Source of the DNA: Strigamia acuminata
Taxonomy: Eukaryota > Arthropoda > Chilopoda > Geophilomorpha > Linotaeniidae
Assembly (NCBI GenBank): GCA_949358305.1
Contig: OX442316.1
Location: 11,534,001 to 11,594,000 of the forward strand
DNA: 60,000 nt
Direction of reading: 5' to 3'
This document shows, in pieces, positions 13,301 to 28,300 of this stretch; position 1 is the first letter of the stretch; each line of letters opens with the position of its first letter. Position numbers and translations under genes: made by a program. The notes under the pieces are model-generated. The model worked only from the letters and a program-made list of their open reading frames with translations. It searched no databases and was not told the DNA's origin.

Positions 13301-16300
13301 CCACCAGTGGCCCAAAGAAAATTTATCTCGAAAAATGTGAAAAAAAAAAACATTTTACTATTTTTTGTATTGATATTATTCGATTATCTTCGCTCCAGAA
13401 GAAAATCGTTGAAATATTTTTCATTTTGTTTTCTCTGTTTCACGTTATCTATGAAAGCGATCAAATCTACATAAACTAAACACAAGCAACACATAATATT
13501 TCTGTATGAACGAACCTATAAACTGATTCTCAAGAAATAAAATATTGAATCAAATCAATATTTAATTCTGTATAATGCGTGCCTCCGAGTATTAAAAAAT
13601 GATTCCAAAAACTCGGAAAATATTTAATCGATATTAATCAATTTTTCAAGATATAATTTTGCTTCCATGAACATGCAATCAACATCAAACATCAGTTACT
13701 CAATATTTTTTTCTCCTTAATTCTCAAACATGTGTTTTCAAATTTTTTTTTCCAAACCCCATTATCAAAAACTCCCGATCTAGTCATTTCACATTCCTTA
13801 ATCCATCGAAGTTGGGTCTCAAAAGAAAAAGAACCGTCGCTATGTGATGAGATCAGTCAGCTCAATCCCCTAAATGTATCCCCTTGATGAAACTTCACTG
13901 AGATAGCTTTTGTCCACTAAGATGTGATCGAAATTCTTTTCAAACCTTCCACGTAATGACTCGACTTTATAAAACAAATAATTCGCATCCCACATTACGT
14001 GCAACAAATATCTCATCGAACTGAATTAAACAAACAAGCGTTGGCGTCAAGAGAAATAAATAAAATCGTACCTGTCACAAACAATCTCCCAGCTGTAGCA
14101 CTCATCTTCACTTCACCCGTCAAACGGTGTTGAGTTTGACATCTGAATGTCGTCATAGCGTCATTTGCAGCCACATCACGAACGTACAGCTCTCCGGTTG
14201 GCATAACGATATACTTGCCATCTTGTTGAGAACAGAGAAAAATGATAGGATGTAACTTTTGCACAGGAAATGGATTTATCAAGTTTAGTAAGCCTTTGCT
14301 TTCTAACTTGATGTGTGTCAGCGATAAAAAATATATATATATTCTGCTACCACCATTAATTATAGGATCAAAAAAATTAATTCTGTCTTTTATTGGAAAA
14401 AATATTTGTTGAACCAACTGTTCGGAACAAATCGTATAATTGGCATTAAACCGCATTTTGTTTTAGCTCTAATTAATTTATTAAGGCCGAAGTTGTTATC
14501 TAATTAAACATCAACTGACATGGTGCTACCACACTTTAATGATACCGTGTTATCGGTTATTTCAGCCAGAAACATGAAACGTCTAAGACATATTCATCTT
14601 TCTTCGGTTGTTTTCAAAATTAATTAATTTTCCAATAATAATGTAACATTTTTCTTTTCTTTCCGTTGATCATAAAAATTTATAAAATCGCAAGAAAAAA
14701 TAATAATCATGTTATGGATTTTAAAATTTTCAAAAATGTTTTGAATTCTTTAAGTCATTTAAGCAATTAATTAAAAATGAAGTTGAACTTTGGTTTGTTT
14801 ATTCATTTTGGTAATTTTTATTTAATGCATGATTTTCCTTGTTAAAGTTGAAAATATCATTTGTGCTTACGCAGAACGTGCAAAAGGAAAAGTACCAAAG
14901 TTATACATATCAAAATAAATGGAAAACTTCCGCCTCGTGACACGCGACAAAAGCATCATAACTCACCATCTGCAAAGGTTGACTGAATGACAAATGCTGA
15001 ATCACGAACCCAAGATGTCACCTTGACGTAATCCACGAGAAATGATGGCACATGACAACGAAACACTGCCGTATTCCCTTTAATAACGTACACATCGTAC
15101 ACGTATACATCATATGGTTGAAGAACAACTGCAAAACAGATATAAATATTCATGTAAATAAATATAAATACGTCAATAAATCACACAACAATTTTTACAA
15201 GACCAAAACAAATCATTTTTTATTTTTTTATTTCACTTGCAAGATGAATTATTTGGAGAAATGTTAACATTCCTTCAACAATTTTCATAAATCTTAAAAC
15301 AACTTGGGATTACAGTGCGGAGATGACTATAGTAAAAAAAAACGTCAGCGTGACGAATGACACTCATAAACGTCCGTAAATTCGGAAACGACACAGCAAT
15401 CAAATTCACTTTAACTTCTTACCAAACGTACGCAACCGCAAGCAACTTAACCAACCAGTAAAAAAAAAAACTTTTGGCACTGATATTTATTTATTATTTA
15501 CATACCTTAAATCCACTCACAAACAGAACAAAGCAGAAACGAACTTTTGCTCCATTTTTTCCCTCTCGTGTAACATATAACCTTTCCATAAAATCACCAC
15601 AGTACAAGCCAATAACTGGAATTCGTCCAAATTCCATAATTCATTCTTTCCACATTTCGCAATCAAAATTAATGATGAAAAACTCCAAACTTTTGAGCCT
15701 AAACTTGAAATCATTGTTTGATAAGGCTACAACTCACGTCCTTCAATTGATAGAAATAAAAAGAAAGAAAAAAAAATGGCGATGTTGCTACAAGATAAAG
15801 TGTTTGCTTTACAGTTCTAAAAGATGGCCATAACTCAAGGCATAACAAGAGGAACAAATTCCATTAAACCAGTACAAGGACCATTGTAAAATATGGCACA
15901 CTTGACAAGTGAATATTCAAACTGTCAGTCGACAAGGCAATAGAAATAAACAACGCTCTTGCTGCCATAGTGGGAGAAATTTAGACATATGCCATTATAA
16001 ATCACAACGTGGGTGACAAACAAATGCAGATTTAAACATGAATGCACACACATTTAAAGAGTAAAGCTCGAATTGTTCCTTCTTTCTTCATTTTGACATG
16101 CTCATGCTCCTTTATTGTCTGAAAGAAAATGGGAGAGAGAAAAACCTGCCGAATGAATGAATTTTCCGCAAGAGGTGTAAATTCTGTCTGCTTGGAAATG
16201 TGTTTCAATTAAATTCAAGATTTATTGGATGCCATTGAAAAGATTTTATTGTGTAAATTCTCCCTTGTCGAATGACAAGGATCTGTGGCGCTTGTCAGCC

Positions 16301-19300
16301 CGCAATAGATTTCAACTGAAACATTATCGGCTACAAAATACAAAAGTAATAAAACGGCTCAAGTTTCGACTTCCCCCAATTTGAACACCCACACTCATTA
16401 ATTAAACAAAAATCCCTCGTGCACTTTTAAGTTTTAACCACACAAGAAATACTCCCCACTTATCACGAGCAATATTTTAGTGCGGCACGAGCCAATAAGT
16501 ATAAAAAGCGCAATCTTATCACTAAAGCCGAGTTCTTTGCCATATGTTCTACATGTAAATAGCCGCCGCATAATGGGTGGTGAATAACAGCCGCTTCAAA
16601 ACCGATAGTGAGTATATGAGAATACAAAGTGAAAGGAGAAGAAAAAAATATCAAAGAAAAAAGAAAAATCCATTTATTTGGCTTAATGAAGCAAAAGAAA
16701 ACTTTTATTGATTTAATTTGTAATGAATGTGTGACCAGAATGTCCATTCGGGTTCATTACTTATTCATTCAAGCTGTGTCAGGACATTTTTCTGGATGTT
16801 TGCCAGTATCTTACTGTGCCTGTCAGTCATGTTGGATAGAGTGAATTTAATACATAAATTAAACACATAAAATAACATAAAATAATAAATCCCAGCAAAG
16901 TGAATAAACTTTTTATGAACAAAAATTGCTTCAACCTGTTAAAACTGTCGTTTAAAGGGACGCATCATAAAGGAAGAATTAGAGGCAACGCCATGTTTAG
17001 TCGCCAGGGTCACTTTGGTGACCCACTATGTAAATGGATTGAGTTATTGTGACAAAAGGGGGAAGAATAAAAAAAAAATATTTGTATATGCAGTCCAAAC
17101 TCTTTATAACGAATAAGGGACCCGAAAATTTGATTTGTCATAACGAGAATTCGTTACCAAACTGGCCATTTTTAGGTATTCGTTATATCGTGATTCGTTG
17201 TAAAGAGTTTCAACTGTATCGTTTGAATAAAATTAATCACTGTTCTAATGCAAACTATTGCGTACGTGTGCTTTCATTTGCAATCGATCTAGATCAGTTT
17301 CAATCCTGTAAAATCCAAACTCTAAGGTGACTTTTAATTATTCTAAATACAATTTAGAGTTGTTTAAGTGCAACACTGCTCAAGAATTTTTGCTCAACTT
17401 TTTCAATTTTTCTTTCTAATTAATTTTGATAAAAATATTTCTTTATTGATTGAATAAAAAATATGTATTTTTTTTATAGAGTACGGGGGTGCTGTGAAAT
17501 CAACCAGCAAGTCATAAATCCGAAAATAAAACTTGACGCTCTGCTCGTTGATGAAGCACAGTTGTTTCCCTGAGCAAGAAACTTGCCTCATGTAAGCACC
17601 TTTTTTTACAACACCAAAGAACGGAACAATATGGTAGTTGAAAATGTGACTGGAATCAAAAACATTTTAAAGATGAACGTGTCAATTCATATTCTCAAAG
17701 CATTCACCTTAAGAAGGTAAAAAGCTCTTTAAAGGTGAGAGCAAGCGTCAAACAGCATTAAGAGCATCAGTGATCAGTGCTTGACATCTTAAGCTGTAAC
17801 AAATCTTGAAAAATGGTCCTAAAACTCAATAATTTCAAACTTTTTTCCCCGTTTCATTTGTAACTGATAATAAAATTCAACAACTTAGTAATATTCAACG
17901 TATTTTAAAACTTTTCCAAAAAAAAAAGCTAAAAATTTCACTTGCAAGTGCAAATTCTTGAAGGCAATTTTAATCCCATTTTCTTTTAATAATTCCAAAT
18001 ATAATTTACTTCCGAGCAATTTTCTTTCATTTCAATTCCACCGTTTACATCAAATCAGAAGGAATTGAACAAGCACAGCAAAGCTCATCTTATCCATCAA
18101 CACGATATTTCCAAAAGCAAACAATCCAATAATACTTTCCGATAAATCTTCTTTAAACACCTGGCAGGTAAATGTACCAGCGCGACGGCACCTGCGCACG
18201 CGTTTATTAAACTAATTACCTGTCGCCCAATTGCGAGTCTACTTCATCGAACGAATGCTTGCAGTTGCAGCACTCCCTAGGATATTGCTTTAAGCCATAA
18301 ATTTGCTATTTCCACTACGTCACCCTCCTGACATCACCAAAGTGACAAAAAAGAAAAATTTTTATAAAAATACGACAATAACTAATCAAAAAGGGATTTA
18401 CCCGCATTAATGTTCATTACCTATTGAAGCGTGACTTATTTCCAACAAAAACAATCACTGTTTGCATGATCACATAAAATATTTAAAATCCAGCCAATCG
18501 GGCTTCAAAATTCAAACCTTCGATGTTGTACAAACAAAATAAATTATTGACAAAATCACGTTTTACTCATACTATCATCCAAAATCTGACAGATCGTAAT
18601 TCCTCTCGTTGCATATTATTAACCCAAATTTCAAACAACAAACATTTAGAAAATCGATAATTATCAGTTTGGATTATTCTCGTAAAAACCGTCGTTTTCT
18701 AAATCCTCTCCCTGGTTCCGCGCCCGAGAATGGGAAACTTGAAATAGGTCGCTACTTCGCGTCATTTTATCCGAACAGCGGTACAGAGCAGGACGCACTT
18801 ATCCATTTACCGAGATGGGTTTCAAGGAAAAACGGATGAAACTGGAGACTAGGGATGCATCACGAGAGATGAAGTTAGAGGAGGGGACTTATGCCACGCG
18901 CCTATATGACACCCCATCCATAAACACAAGGAAGGAGAAAAGCACTGCATGTGATCAGAGTTAGCTGTGTTATGCTTGCCTACGGTTGGCATGACAACAG
19001 TCCGTAAAACCCACTCATAGGAAGCAATCATCGACTGAATAAGTTCCGTCAAAGAAGGTTTTGAGCATCTCATGTATAAGAAATGTACCATTTATTTCCA
19101 TATCTCAATTCGAGTTTGTCGTAAAAAGATATCTCAATAAAACAAAATGTTTAGAAGGAAAGGCGAATAGTGTAAAGCAATGCAGAAAACAATTTGTATT
19201 AAAGCCAAATATGTTTCTCCATAAATCTGTGAATATTGCCTAAACTTTTCTATTTTACTATTATTGGACGAGCGAACGAAACGAGTGAATCGTGTGGAAA

Positions 19301-22300
19301 CTGAAGTTCCTGTTGAAGCCAACATTTAGGGGGAATTGGAAGTGGTGCCATGTTTGGCCACCAGAGGGTCACTTCGGTGACCCACTCTGTATTGAGGTAT
19401 TTGATTATTAATTTAAGGGTAGGGAATAACATTTCTTGTTTCCTGCTTTGTATAAAATAAACCACTGTTCAAATGTAAATCCGTGTGTACGCATGCTTTA
19501 TTTGTCATCCACAAGATTCAACCAAATTCAACAACCATCAAGTATCCAAAGTAACTTTTATTTGTTCAACATAACATTTTGAGTTGCATCCGCAACAAAT
19601 CGCCGCTTCCTTGTATGATTTGGAACAGTTATTGTACGATATTCCTTTATACGTTCAGCAAAATGGGTCTACAGAGGGGCTGATTGTATTGACTGAACGC
19701 CGTCGTTGGTGGAATTAAATAAATTGGTTTTTTGTGGTCTTAAGTTCTGGTATTGGGGAAATGACCGCAGACCAAAGTATGGTTAGTTTGTTGTGACTTT
19801 AACAGGGGTTTTGATAATGCTTGCAATGACAACAGTAATAGCAATTGCCATTAAGTTTATTCGGCTTGCAAGTTAGAATAAGTGATTTCTTGTGGCTTTG
19901 AACAAGCTAGAATTTTACACTGCAGTGAGCAAGGTAATAAAAGTACAAAATATTCAACAAGTGATATATTATTTTAAAAAAAATTTAATTTGCACTTCTC
20001 AGCATTACTGTGAGAAAAATAAGAATGTCGAGTGAAATATTCGACTATAAATGTGCCCTCTTATTCACTGCAGCATCGAAAAAGCAATAGGGTAAGAACT
20101 TATCAGTCCAATAAAAACATTTCGCGTGCAATGAGAATGTAATTTACTTTGCAAAACTTAATCCCGTTCCAATTAGCCCGATTGGAACTTTTGTCTTTCT
20201 TGTTTAATGTCGTTCTTATCTTCTTTTTTGTTGAATAAAAATAATAAAAAGACATTTTAATTGAAATGTTAGCTTTATAGTCGGAAGTAAATTGAATAAT
20301 ATTCAAAGTTAAATGGAAATTTAATTCAATTATTCCCAAAAATATAAAATGACAAGATAATTAAGACATGGCACGAATTCACGATTACAGAGTGCCAGTG
20401 ACAATAGTAACAAAGAAAGTGAAGGAAAATACAAGCAAAGTCGAGACAAAGAAAAATGATGAAGCATGTTGTGTCAATAAATTTTTTTTTTAAAGTGGGG
20501 AGAATGAACAAATAACAAGCCAGAGTTTCCAAAGCATTTTTTTGTTCACTCGACAGCTTGCAGCTAGCTTGCACATTTTACATTTACCTTGTACCTTGTC
20601 ACTGGCATGCTTTCCACAGCAACTAATTACATAACAATAAACAATAAATGTTGTTAACTATGGATTGTCTTCTTTTTGAAACTAAGATCAGTACTTTCAA
20701 AGAAGTAAAACAGGGGGGCACCATCATATACTAGTATAAAAGTCTCGAATAAATTAAATCCACAGTCTAATTTTTACTGCCGTAGTCCATCATATTTTTT
20801 TATTCTAATGACCACCTCGTGCCCTTTTTAAAGGCTTTATTTAACTTGATACGATTGTTTGTGTGTTTGTATAAACTTTCGACTTTGATAGTGCCCTCTG
20901 CCAGTAAAAGCCTTTACCCAAAAACATAGCTTGGATGCTTGATGTATATTTTCTTGATTAGTTTTAGTAAGTTGATCCTTTAAATTTAAAAGAAAGTTAA
21001 ATGTTTCTACAACAACAAGAAAAGAAACCAACCTAAACACAAGCGTTGATTTAATCATTACTTGTACAGTACGTCTGCACGACTTTCATCAATAAAAATT
21101 AAGTTTATTTTGATAGTAATAACATTATGCAAGCCGTGATGAATTGCGAACGAAGTTTTAATGACATTCAAATCAGTTGTTTGTGCTGAATAAAATTAAT
21201 AAAAGCTCAAAAACTAAACAGGCTAATGTTGTACTTGCAAAGTATTAAGTTATTATAAAGCAGAAAAAGTCATATTACAAGAATCGTAAAAATGAACAGC
21301 AACAACATTACTCATTATTTGTTATGCATTAACATAATAAAATAATTATGATAATGATAATTAATTAATTAATGATAATTGATAACAAACAATAACGATA
21401 AGTTTACATAACATTCCACACTCTTATTTATCTGGAAAACCATGTAGACACATGGCATTACGGTAGTTTTCTAATAGACATCACGTCGTATAATGTAACA
21501 AAATGTGCATTCATTCTTAAAAATATAAATTGTCTTCGCCTTAAATCACTTAAGGATACGACTTAAATAAGTGAATTCTCGATTGAACACACTAAAACTC
21601 AAATGAACTAAAAAGTTGACTACCTACGACATGTTGTATAGCAGGTGCAGAAGAGATAAGTCACTTCCATAAGTCAAAAAGTAATTTCAATTTCACTTAA
21701 TCTTAATCCTCTTACTTTTTTATTGTACGAGTACTTGAATTGCTGAATTCTTTCAAGTTGATTTCTTAGAGATGTGATGTAAAAACGTCATATCTTTGAA
21801 GAACTCATTTCAAACAAATTAAGTCAATTCGGCCTTTAAAGATTGAATGTACCAAAAATAAAATTTGCACATTAATTACCCATTATGCAGTTAGCTTATC
21901 AGGAACAACAAAATGGCTGTCATTCTATTTCAACGGGCGTGTCATCTAGGGTGAAAAGCAACAACCATGACTCAATATACTTGTACCACAAAGTTTCAGT
22001 TTTACGGACATCATGGTTTCATTCCTTTCAAGGGAGGGGCTAGCGCCCCCGCCGTGACCTCAGCAAACCTAACCTTATCCATTTTTAAAATATAGTTATC
22101 AACCGCATCATTTCTGCGAAATTGACCTTTTTGTTGAGACACGATAAATAGAGGTCGGGATAGATTTAGTCGGTAGGTATGCGTCTTCATTTCAACCTTA
22201 AACAAACCAAATTTAGCTGATGTAACTTCTACCAAACGGAATAAGTATGAAAATTTGTTATAAAACCCAGGAATATATCATTTTTGTTTACAATTGCTGC

Positions 22301-25300
22301 CGCTTTTAATAAGAACACGAAATATCAAGATAAGTACAGAGCTTTGCCGCATGCACGAGTGTTTACATTGAAAATGGCAACGCGCAAAACACCCAAAATC
22401 TACCTCGTATAAATGTAATTTAGTTTTCCAAATTAGCATGTATTTTGCGTAAAACTGGTTTGTACACATGATCAATTTTCTATCAAAAGCAAAATTTGAA
22501 TCTTCCCTTTTCTGAAAAACTGTAACCACGTAAACTTACGAGTTAGTAACCATAAACCAGCTAACTTTAGCACTTCAATGTTTCATTGGCAGGTGGCAAC
22601 ACTGTAGACTTTTTATTTCTTGCAGAAGTAAATAAATCTGCTCACTCTGATTGATGTGATTGAGGGAGTTGTGCACTGCTGCACAATATTACACACAGAG
22701 CAAAGCTGCGCATGCTTATTTCAGGTCAGCTTCCTCGAAGTAAAAAGAACCACTCATGCTTACCTGACATCGTTTAGACGTCATTCACGAATTCATAGTT
22801 AAATATTTCACCACGGCTAGGCGCACAACTATAATTTTCATGCATTTTTTGCATAAGTCCCTATTTTACTTCTGTTTCTATCAAAACAGCAAAATTTTAT
22901 GAACCTTTTTTTTGCAAGGCAATTAAATAATATTTTATTGTAATTTGAAAATTTATGTTTTGGTTTCCATTGTTCATTACAATTTTATTACAAGCCATTA
23001 GAGTCATTTAAATTTGGCAATGTTTAAATTATTTTGCTGATTATTAGTCAATAATTGATCAATAAACAGCAGCTATGTCGGTTGTGAATAATGTATACCA
23101 AAAATTTAGGTTGATCTTGTTTAAGACCCTCAAAACCAGAGTTCTAGTAAATGCTCTGGTTTTCAATGTGGTTTGTTTACCACAAAATCCTATTCTAAGC
23201 TAAAGGGGGCACCTCTTAAGCAAGAAATGGCAGAAAAAAGATGGGAGGTTTATGGTCAGACTTCCAATGATACTCGCATTTAAGTGACAGAATTTGCACA
23301 TAACGACCACACTTGATAAACCCAAGTGTGGTCGTTGTGTGCAAATTCTGTCACTTAAAAAAAGTATAACCATTAAAACCGACCGAATCCTCTCCTCCAA
23401 TTTCCAATTTTTTCCACGATCTAAACTCGACACAGCATCTGTTCTGTGAGTACGACTTATTGTTTTTTCGTGTCCAGTTACAGAATCAGCATATAAATCC
23501 TAGGCTTTAATCCAAAATTGTTTCTTTTTACTGCAAAACCAAGCAACTTTAGAAGAAAAGACTAAATTGGCACTAAAAACTTGATTTCAATTCCACAAAC
23601 CTCCTAAAACTAAAACCTTTTTAAAACAAGTGGCAATTTGAATGAATTTGTGTATCAAACAAACGCTGCCCTCACCAAACCCAAAACCAATGTTATAAAA
23701 TAAAATTTAAAATTCTAAAACCACCGCTCCACACCCCAAATTTGACAAACTCCTTTTACATTATTCTTTACAACCCCATTCATTACAATTCACATCACTT
23801 TTCCGCTATAAAAATGACCTCTTGCATTCCACCTCACCATTTTAAGAGCCATTTATTTAAGTCTAAACCTATTCCCTTATATGCAAGTAGCCAAAAACCT
23901 GACTTAACTTTATTCGAATCCTTTTTTTCCTTTTTTATTCTCTTTTTTTTATATCTCTAGGCTACGTACGTCCAAATTGCATTGCGTTGATTACAAGGCA
24001 CAAGAGACTATTGAACAGACGTGACCTGACTTAGGACTTTGTCCTCGGAGGAGGCATCAACTTGGCTGATATGATAAAAATAACGAGAATTTCTAACGTC
24101 AAAACAAAAATCTAGATTCGTCCTTTGCAGAGTATGCCTACAGAAAGAAAACGCTCAAATATTTTATCTACGCTGAAACGACAAAAATAATTAAATAAAA
24201 TTTTTTTTTAAAAAAAAACGTGTGGTAACGACTCAATAAAATCTAACTTAGCCCCAAATCACATATCGAAAACAAGCGCCTTGAGATGTTCTTCACAGTA
24301 TTATCATCACTAATTGCTTCATTTTCAACTTAAAAATTGCCTCAAGTTTATTCTCTTGTTGTAATGATTCGCATTACCATTTTCGACTCTTGATTTCTGT
24401 CTCAATCAACAGTTCTAAATTTAAAATATTCAAACCACTTTCATTGCTCGAATCCAGGCACTCAATCGAAATTTATAAATTATGCAAACATGGAGTTAAT
24501 ATTAATTGGACGGTTCGCAACTTATAATGAAGCTACAATTTAAACCAAAACCAGAAGTGTGTAACAAAATTTTTAAAAAAAAATTATTAAACTTAAGCCA
24601 GTAGTATAATCTAAACATGTTAAAACGAAGAATAATTCATTTATAAGTGGAGAAATGATTTAAAATAAGCAATGTAGTCAAACGAAATGAATTGTTGTGA
24701 AATATGTACTAGTATTTGTAATTATTTTTTTATATAACTGACTAAATTAATTGACTATAAACCTTTGACTATAAATGGCATGATTAATGAATGCAACTAT
24801 CAGAAGCCATGTGGTTTTAATTTCCTAGTTTTGTATTTATTCCATTCGCAGGTCACACCCTCCAAATACCCATGTGATGGAAACCAGAAAGCCAATCCAA
24901 TTTGGATAACTCTAAAAGTTATTGAGAGCAATTTGATTGCCTTTAGAAATTAAAAATAATCTGCTGGAAGTTATTTGCATAATATGCAGATTGATACCCG
25001 ACGTTGGGCGGGTCACCTAATAACACATTGCCCAGATGGCGGTCTCGTTTGTGACTATTTTTTAACTTGACGAGAAAACGCACATTGGCTATGTACTAAT
25101 CTGAAACTGTTTTCACTTTTAATTAAAAACAAGAAAAATATATATTAAAAAAAAAACCCTACTTTAAAGTTTTAGATTATCATATTTAAGATTTTAGTGA
25201 AATATTTTAACATTCATCGATATGCATTTTCATGAATATTTCATAAGCACTGGTCAATTAGGAATTCACTGCTTTTATGTCATGCCCCATTTTGCTTATG

Positions 25301-28300
25301 CTTTATTCTCCCAATTTAAATCATATTCAAATCTGAAGTAGGCTATATTTCCATTGCACTTTTATTCTCATGTCCAAAATGAAAATTTGGCACAGCTGAT
25401 TCACTTTTCTTTTAAAAATTTGTTTAAAGTGAAGTCATGAATTTAGATTACATTTCATCTATATATGCTAAACCTTCTAATAGGCCTCGTTTTCTTCATC
25501 TTCATCCCCCCTTTAACCCTTTACCTCTTGGCAACATTCAAGTCAATTGATTTTTAATGAAGGTACCCACATCAGCTAATTTGTCATTTGCTGACGGCTT
25601 AAATTTTCCCCCGTCTTTATTCATAATTACAGCCAAATAATCAATAACGTATATTTTGTAAATATGAGACTACAAGAAAAATATTAAGAAAGAAAAAATA
25701 ATAAAAATTTCTGAAAAATAGGTTTTATATTTCTTAATTAGCAATATGGTACCGCAAAAGATAACCACATCCAAAGGTATTTTATTGATTCGTCTAATAA
25801 CCAATCTGGGAGAAATTATCAAAATTAAATTAAAAATTTAGAAACTCTAAACTCTCAAAAACTGCAATCGAACGTCTTATTTCAGTTGAATTATCAAACT
25901 ACGTGACAGATATGGATCGAATAACTAATGGGCAATGTTACCACAAACAAAATTTCATAAAAATTACTATCTAATGCAGCATTTCCCAAACTGTGAGGCG
26001 CGAGCTGATTTTCGGTGGGGCGCAAAGGCACAATCTAACTAACTTGTAGACATGACGGCCTCCCTAGAATAGTGCTCTTGTCTTGTCGCCTAGAAGAGTA
26101 TTTTTTCTAGGCAATACATAGCTGTCAAATTCAAATCATTTCAGTTTGTGTGCTTAGAATCAATTCTAATATGGATATTTAGTTGTTCATTTTTGAAAAA
26201 TTTAATGCACCGGTAGATGAAGTTTGCCTTGCTTAAAAATGGGTCGCGAATCGCGATGCTAAAAAGTTTGGGAAGCCCTGATCTAATGTGTTTGCATTTG
26301 AGTTAGTGAAGAATTAACTTTATTTTCCCCATTACTGCAGTCTGTAAACTAAACTCCAATATCGTTCCCGCAAATGACAGTGTGGGATAATCCCTTAGGT
26401 GCCAATCACAAATACACCCATTGTGTTATATAGTAGAAAAGCACATCTCTATTCTTTGTCTAACAGCTCTTCTTCAATCGATAGTAGAATCAGCAGAGGG
26501 ATCTTATAGATTGGGCTGTGCACCCATGTTACTCCCACAATGGATTGCCCACTGACAAATTACTTAGCTGCACGAAGAATGAATCCCCGACGTGGGACCG
26601 AGAACAAGAAAAGAAAATATTCCATCCTCGCCTTTACCTGACCCCATGTCCTGCGCACTCAAGGAATAGGAGACTAAAATGGAGACATAAAATACATGCA
26701 ACCGACTTACTTCGGCCACTATTCCCGAGCTGTGTGTGAAATCCCAAATGGAATTTTCATTCGATTGCGAAAATCTTCGTTTTGTTTAACAGTCAATTTC
26801 TTGAGGATCAATTCTGAATGCACAGATTCTGCATGCACTCAAAACAAAGAAATCGATTTAATCCTCACTATACAGAAAATAAGTCAATATTTCATTACGC
26901 TTTTCAATAAGGCCATTCGAAATATCCGTTCGTACAATCATGTTCCTATAAACAGTAACAACAGAAAACAAAAATGTTATTTCATATCGTTTTTGGGTTT
27001 GTTCAGGCGGTGTCACGTAATAAGCGCGATTTTGCTTCTGCTTATCGCGGTTAGAATGGAGACCCATTCAGGCGTACAAACAACTTCAAAAACAACTCCA
27101 ACTAAGTTTATCTGATTGTTTATGACTGTTTTTAGTATTCAATCTGTTTACAGAAACACTAAAAACAGCCAAAACAAAAACTTTTGAATGACTGTGGTGC
27201 ATGGTAACCACAAAGAGTTATTAATTTTTCATAAAACTGAAGAAAAAAATTCGCATCGAAAGCGATAAATGGCATTTGAATAAAGTAGAAAAAGGTATCT
27301 CAAATCGATGTGCGCACATAAGGAACAAAGTCTTTCACTCCGGGGACTTTTCTTGGGCAGTGAGTGTCGCACTCTTGCCACCTTAACTTTAAAAAGGTAA
27401 GATTCGATGGCGTTCAAGCAAGGAATGGAAGCCATCATTCCGCAGTGGAGTAAAAAATGAAAGGGTCTTTGCCTCTGTCACAATGACAGAGCCAAGTATG
27501 GGACTTTCAATAAAGACCATAGTTAAATGACTTGGCTTCTCGGCATTGAAGCACAAAATTTGCATGCCTATAGCTTCCAACTAGGTTGCTTATAGTCTAT
27601 AAAACCCTTTCTGATATATAAATCTGTGCTTTCTTTTCTTACAAAGTCTCAATTTAAGAAATAAAGCCCGAAAGATAAGAAATATGTTTTTTACTTCTTT
27701 CTGTATATGAGAAAAATGACATCTGACACCTTGATCGAAGAGATACGCACCAAAGCACTTAGTACGCGCAAATTCCAAATCAGTTTTAACTATTGCTGGA
27801 TACGACTGATCCCGTGCTGAGTTCCATGGCAAAAATTTTATTTTGAAAAATCATCTAAACCATTTAATTTTCTGGAAAAATAATTTTCCAAAAAAAAAAA
27901 TCTTTCTAAGACTTCATCATTGAACTGGAATCCGAAGTAATCAAGTCAGAAGAAAACCTGCTTCCAACTTTATATTTTTAAACCCGTTTTCGCAAACCTT
28001 CATATCTCTTAATGAAAATTTCAAATTCCCCACTAACACTTACCAAGCCCACACCGTCTCCCTTCATTTTTAAATTAAGTCAAATCTCCAAACCTCCCGC
28101 ACATTCCCGGTCCTTGCACAGCTCTTAACCGTAAAGCCCTCTCCCGGTGTCAGGACCACGCCCAGGCTCTTCGTGTTGACCGAGTGTTTAAGACTGAGGA
28201 ACGAAGAAAAACCATCAACAAATTCAGACCCAAAACCTCAGTCGCAGAGTTCAGAAGCCACGACAACAAACCAAAGCTCTTCAAGCCATGCAAAGTATTG

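Noticed and set aside
22011-22235. 74-codon minus-strand ORF with a GC-rich end near 22040
   Set aside because: Protein-like in part, but there is no homology I recognise and no gene context; the GC-rich GGGGCTAGCGCCCC near-palindrome suggests a repeat relic rather than a gene.
26696-27115. 139-codon plus-strand ORF
   Set aside because: No recognisable domain or coding signature; chance-length ORF in intron sequence.
27126-27170. Small hairpin (CTGTTTTTAGT...ACTAAAAACAG)
   Set aside because: Only about 14 of 17 pairs and low complexity; not distinguishable from chance in AT-rich DNA.
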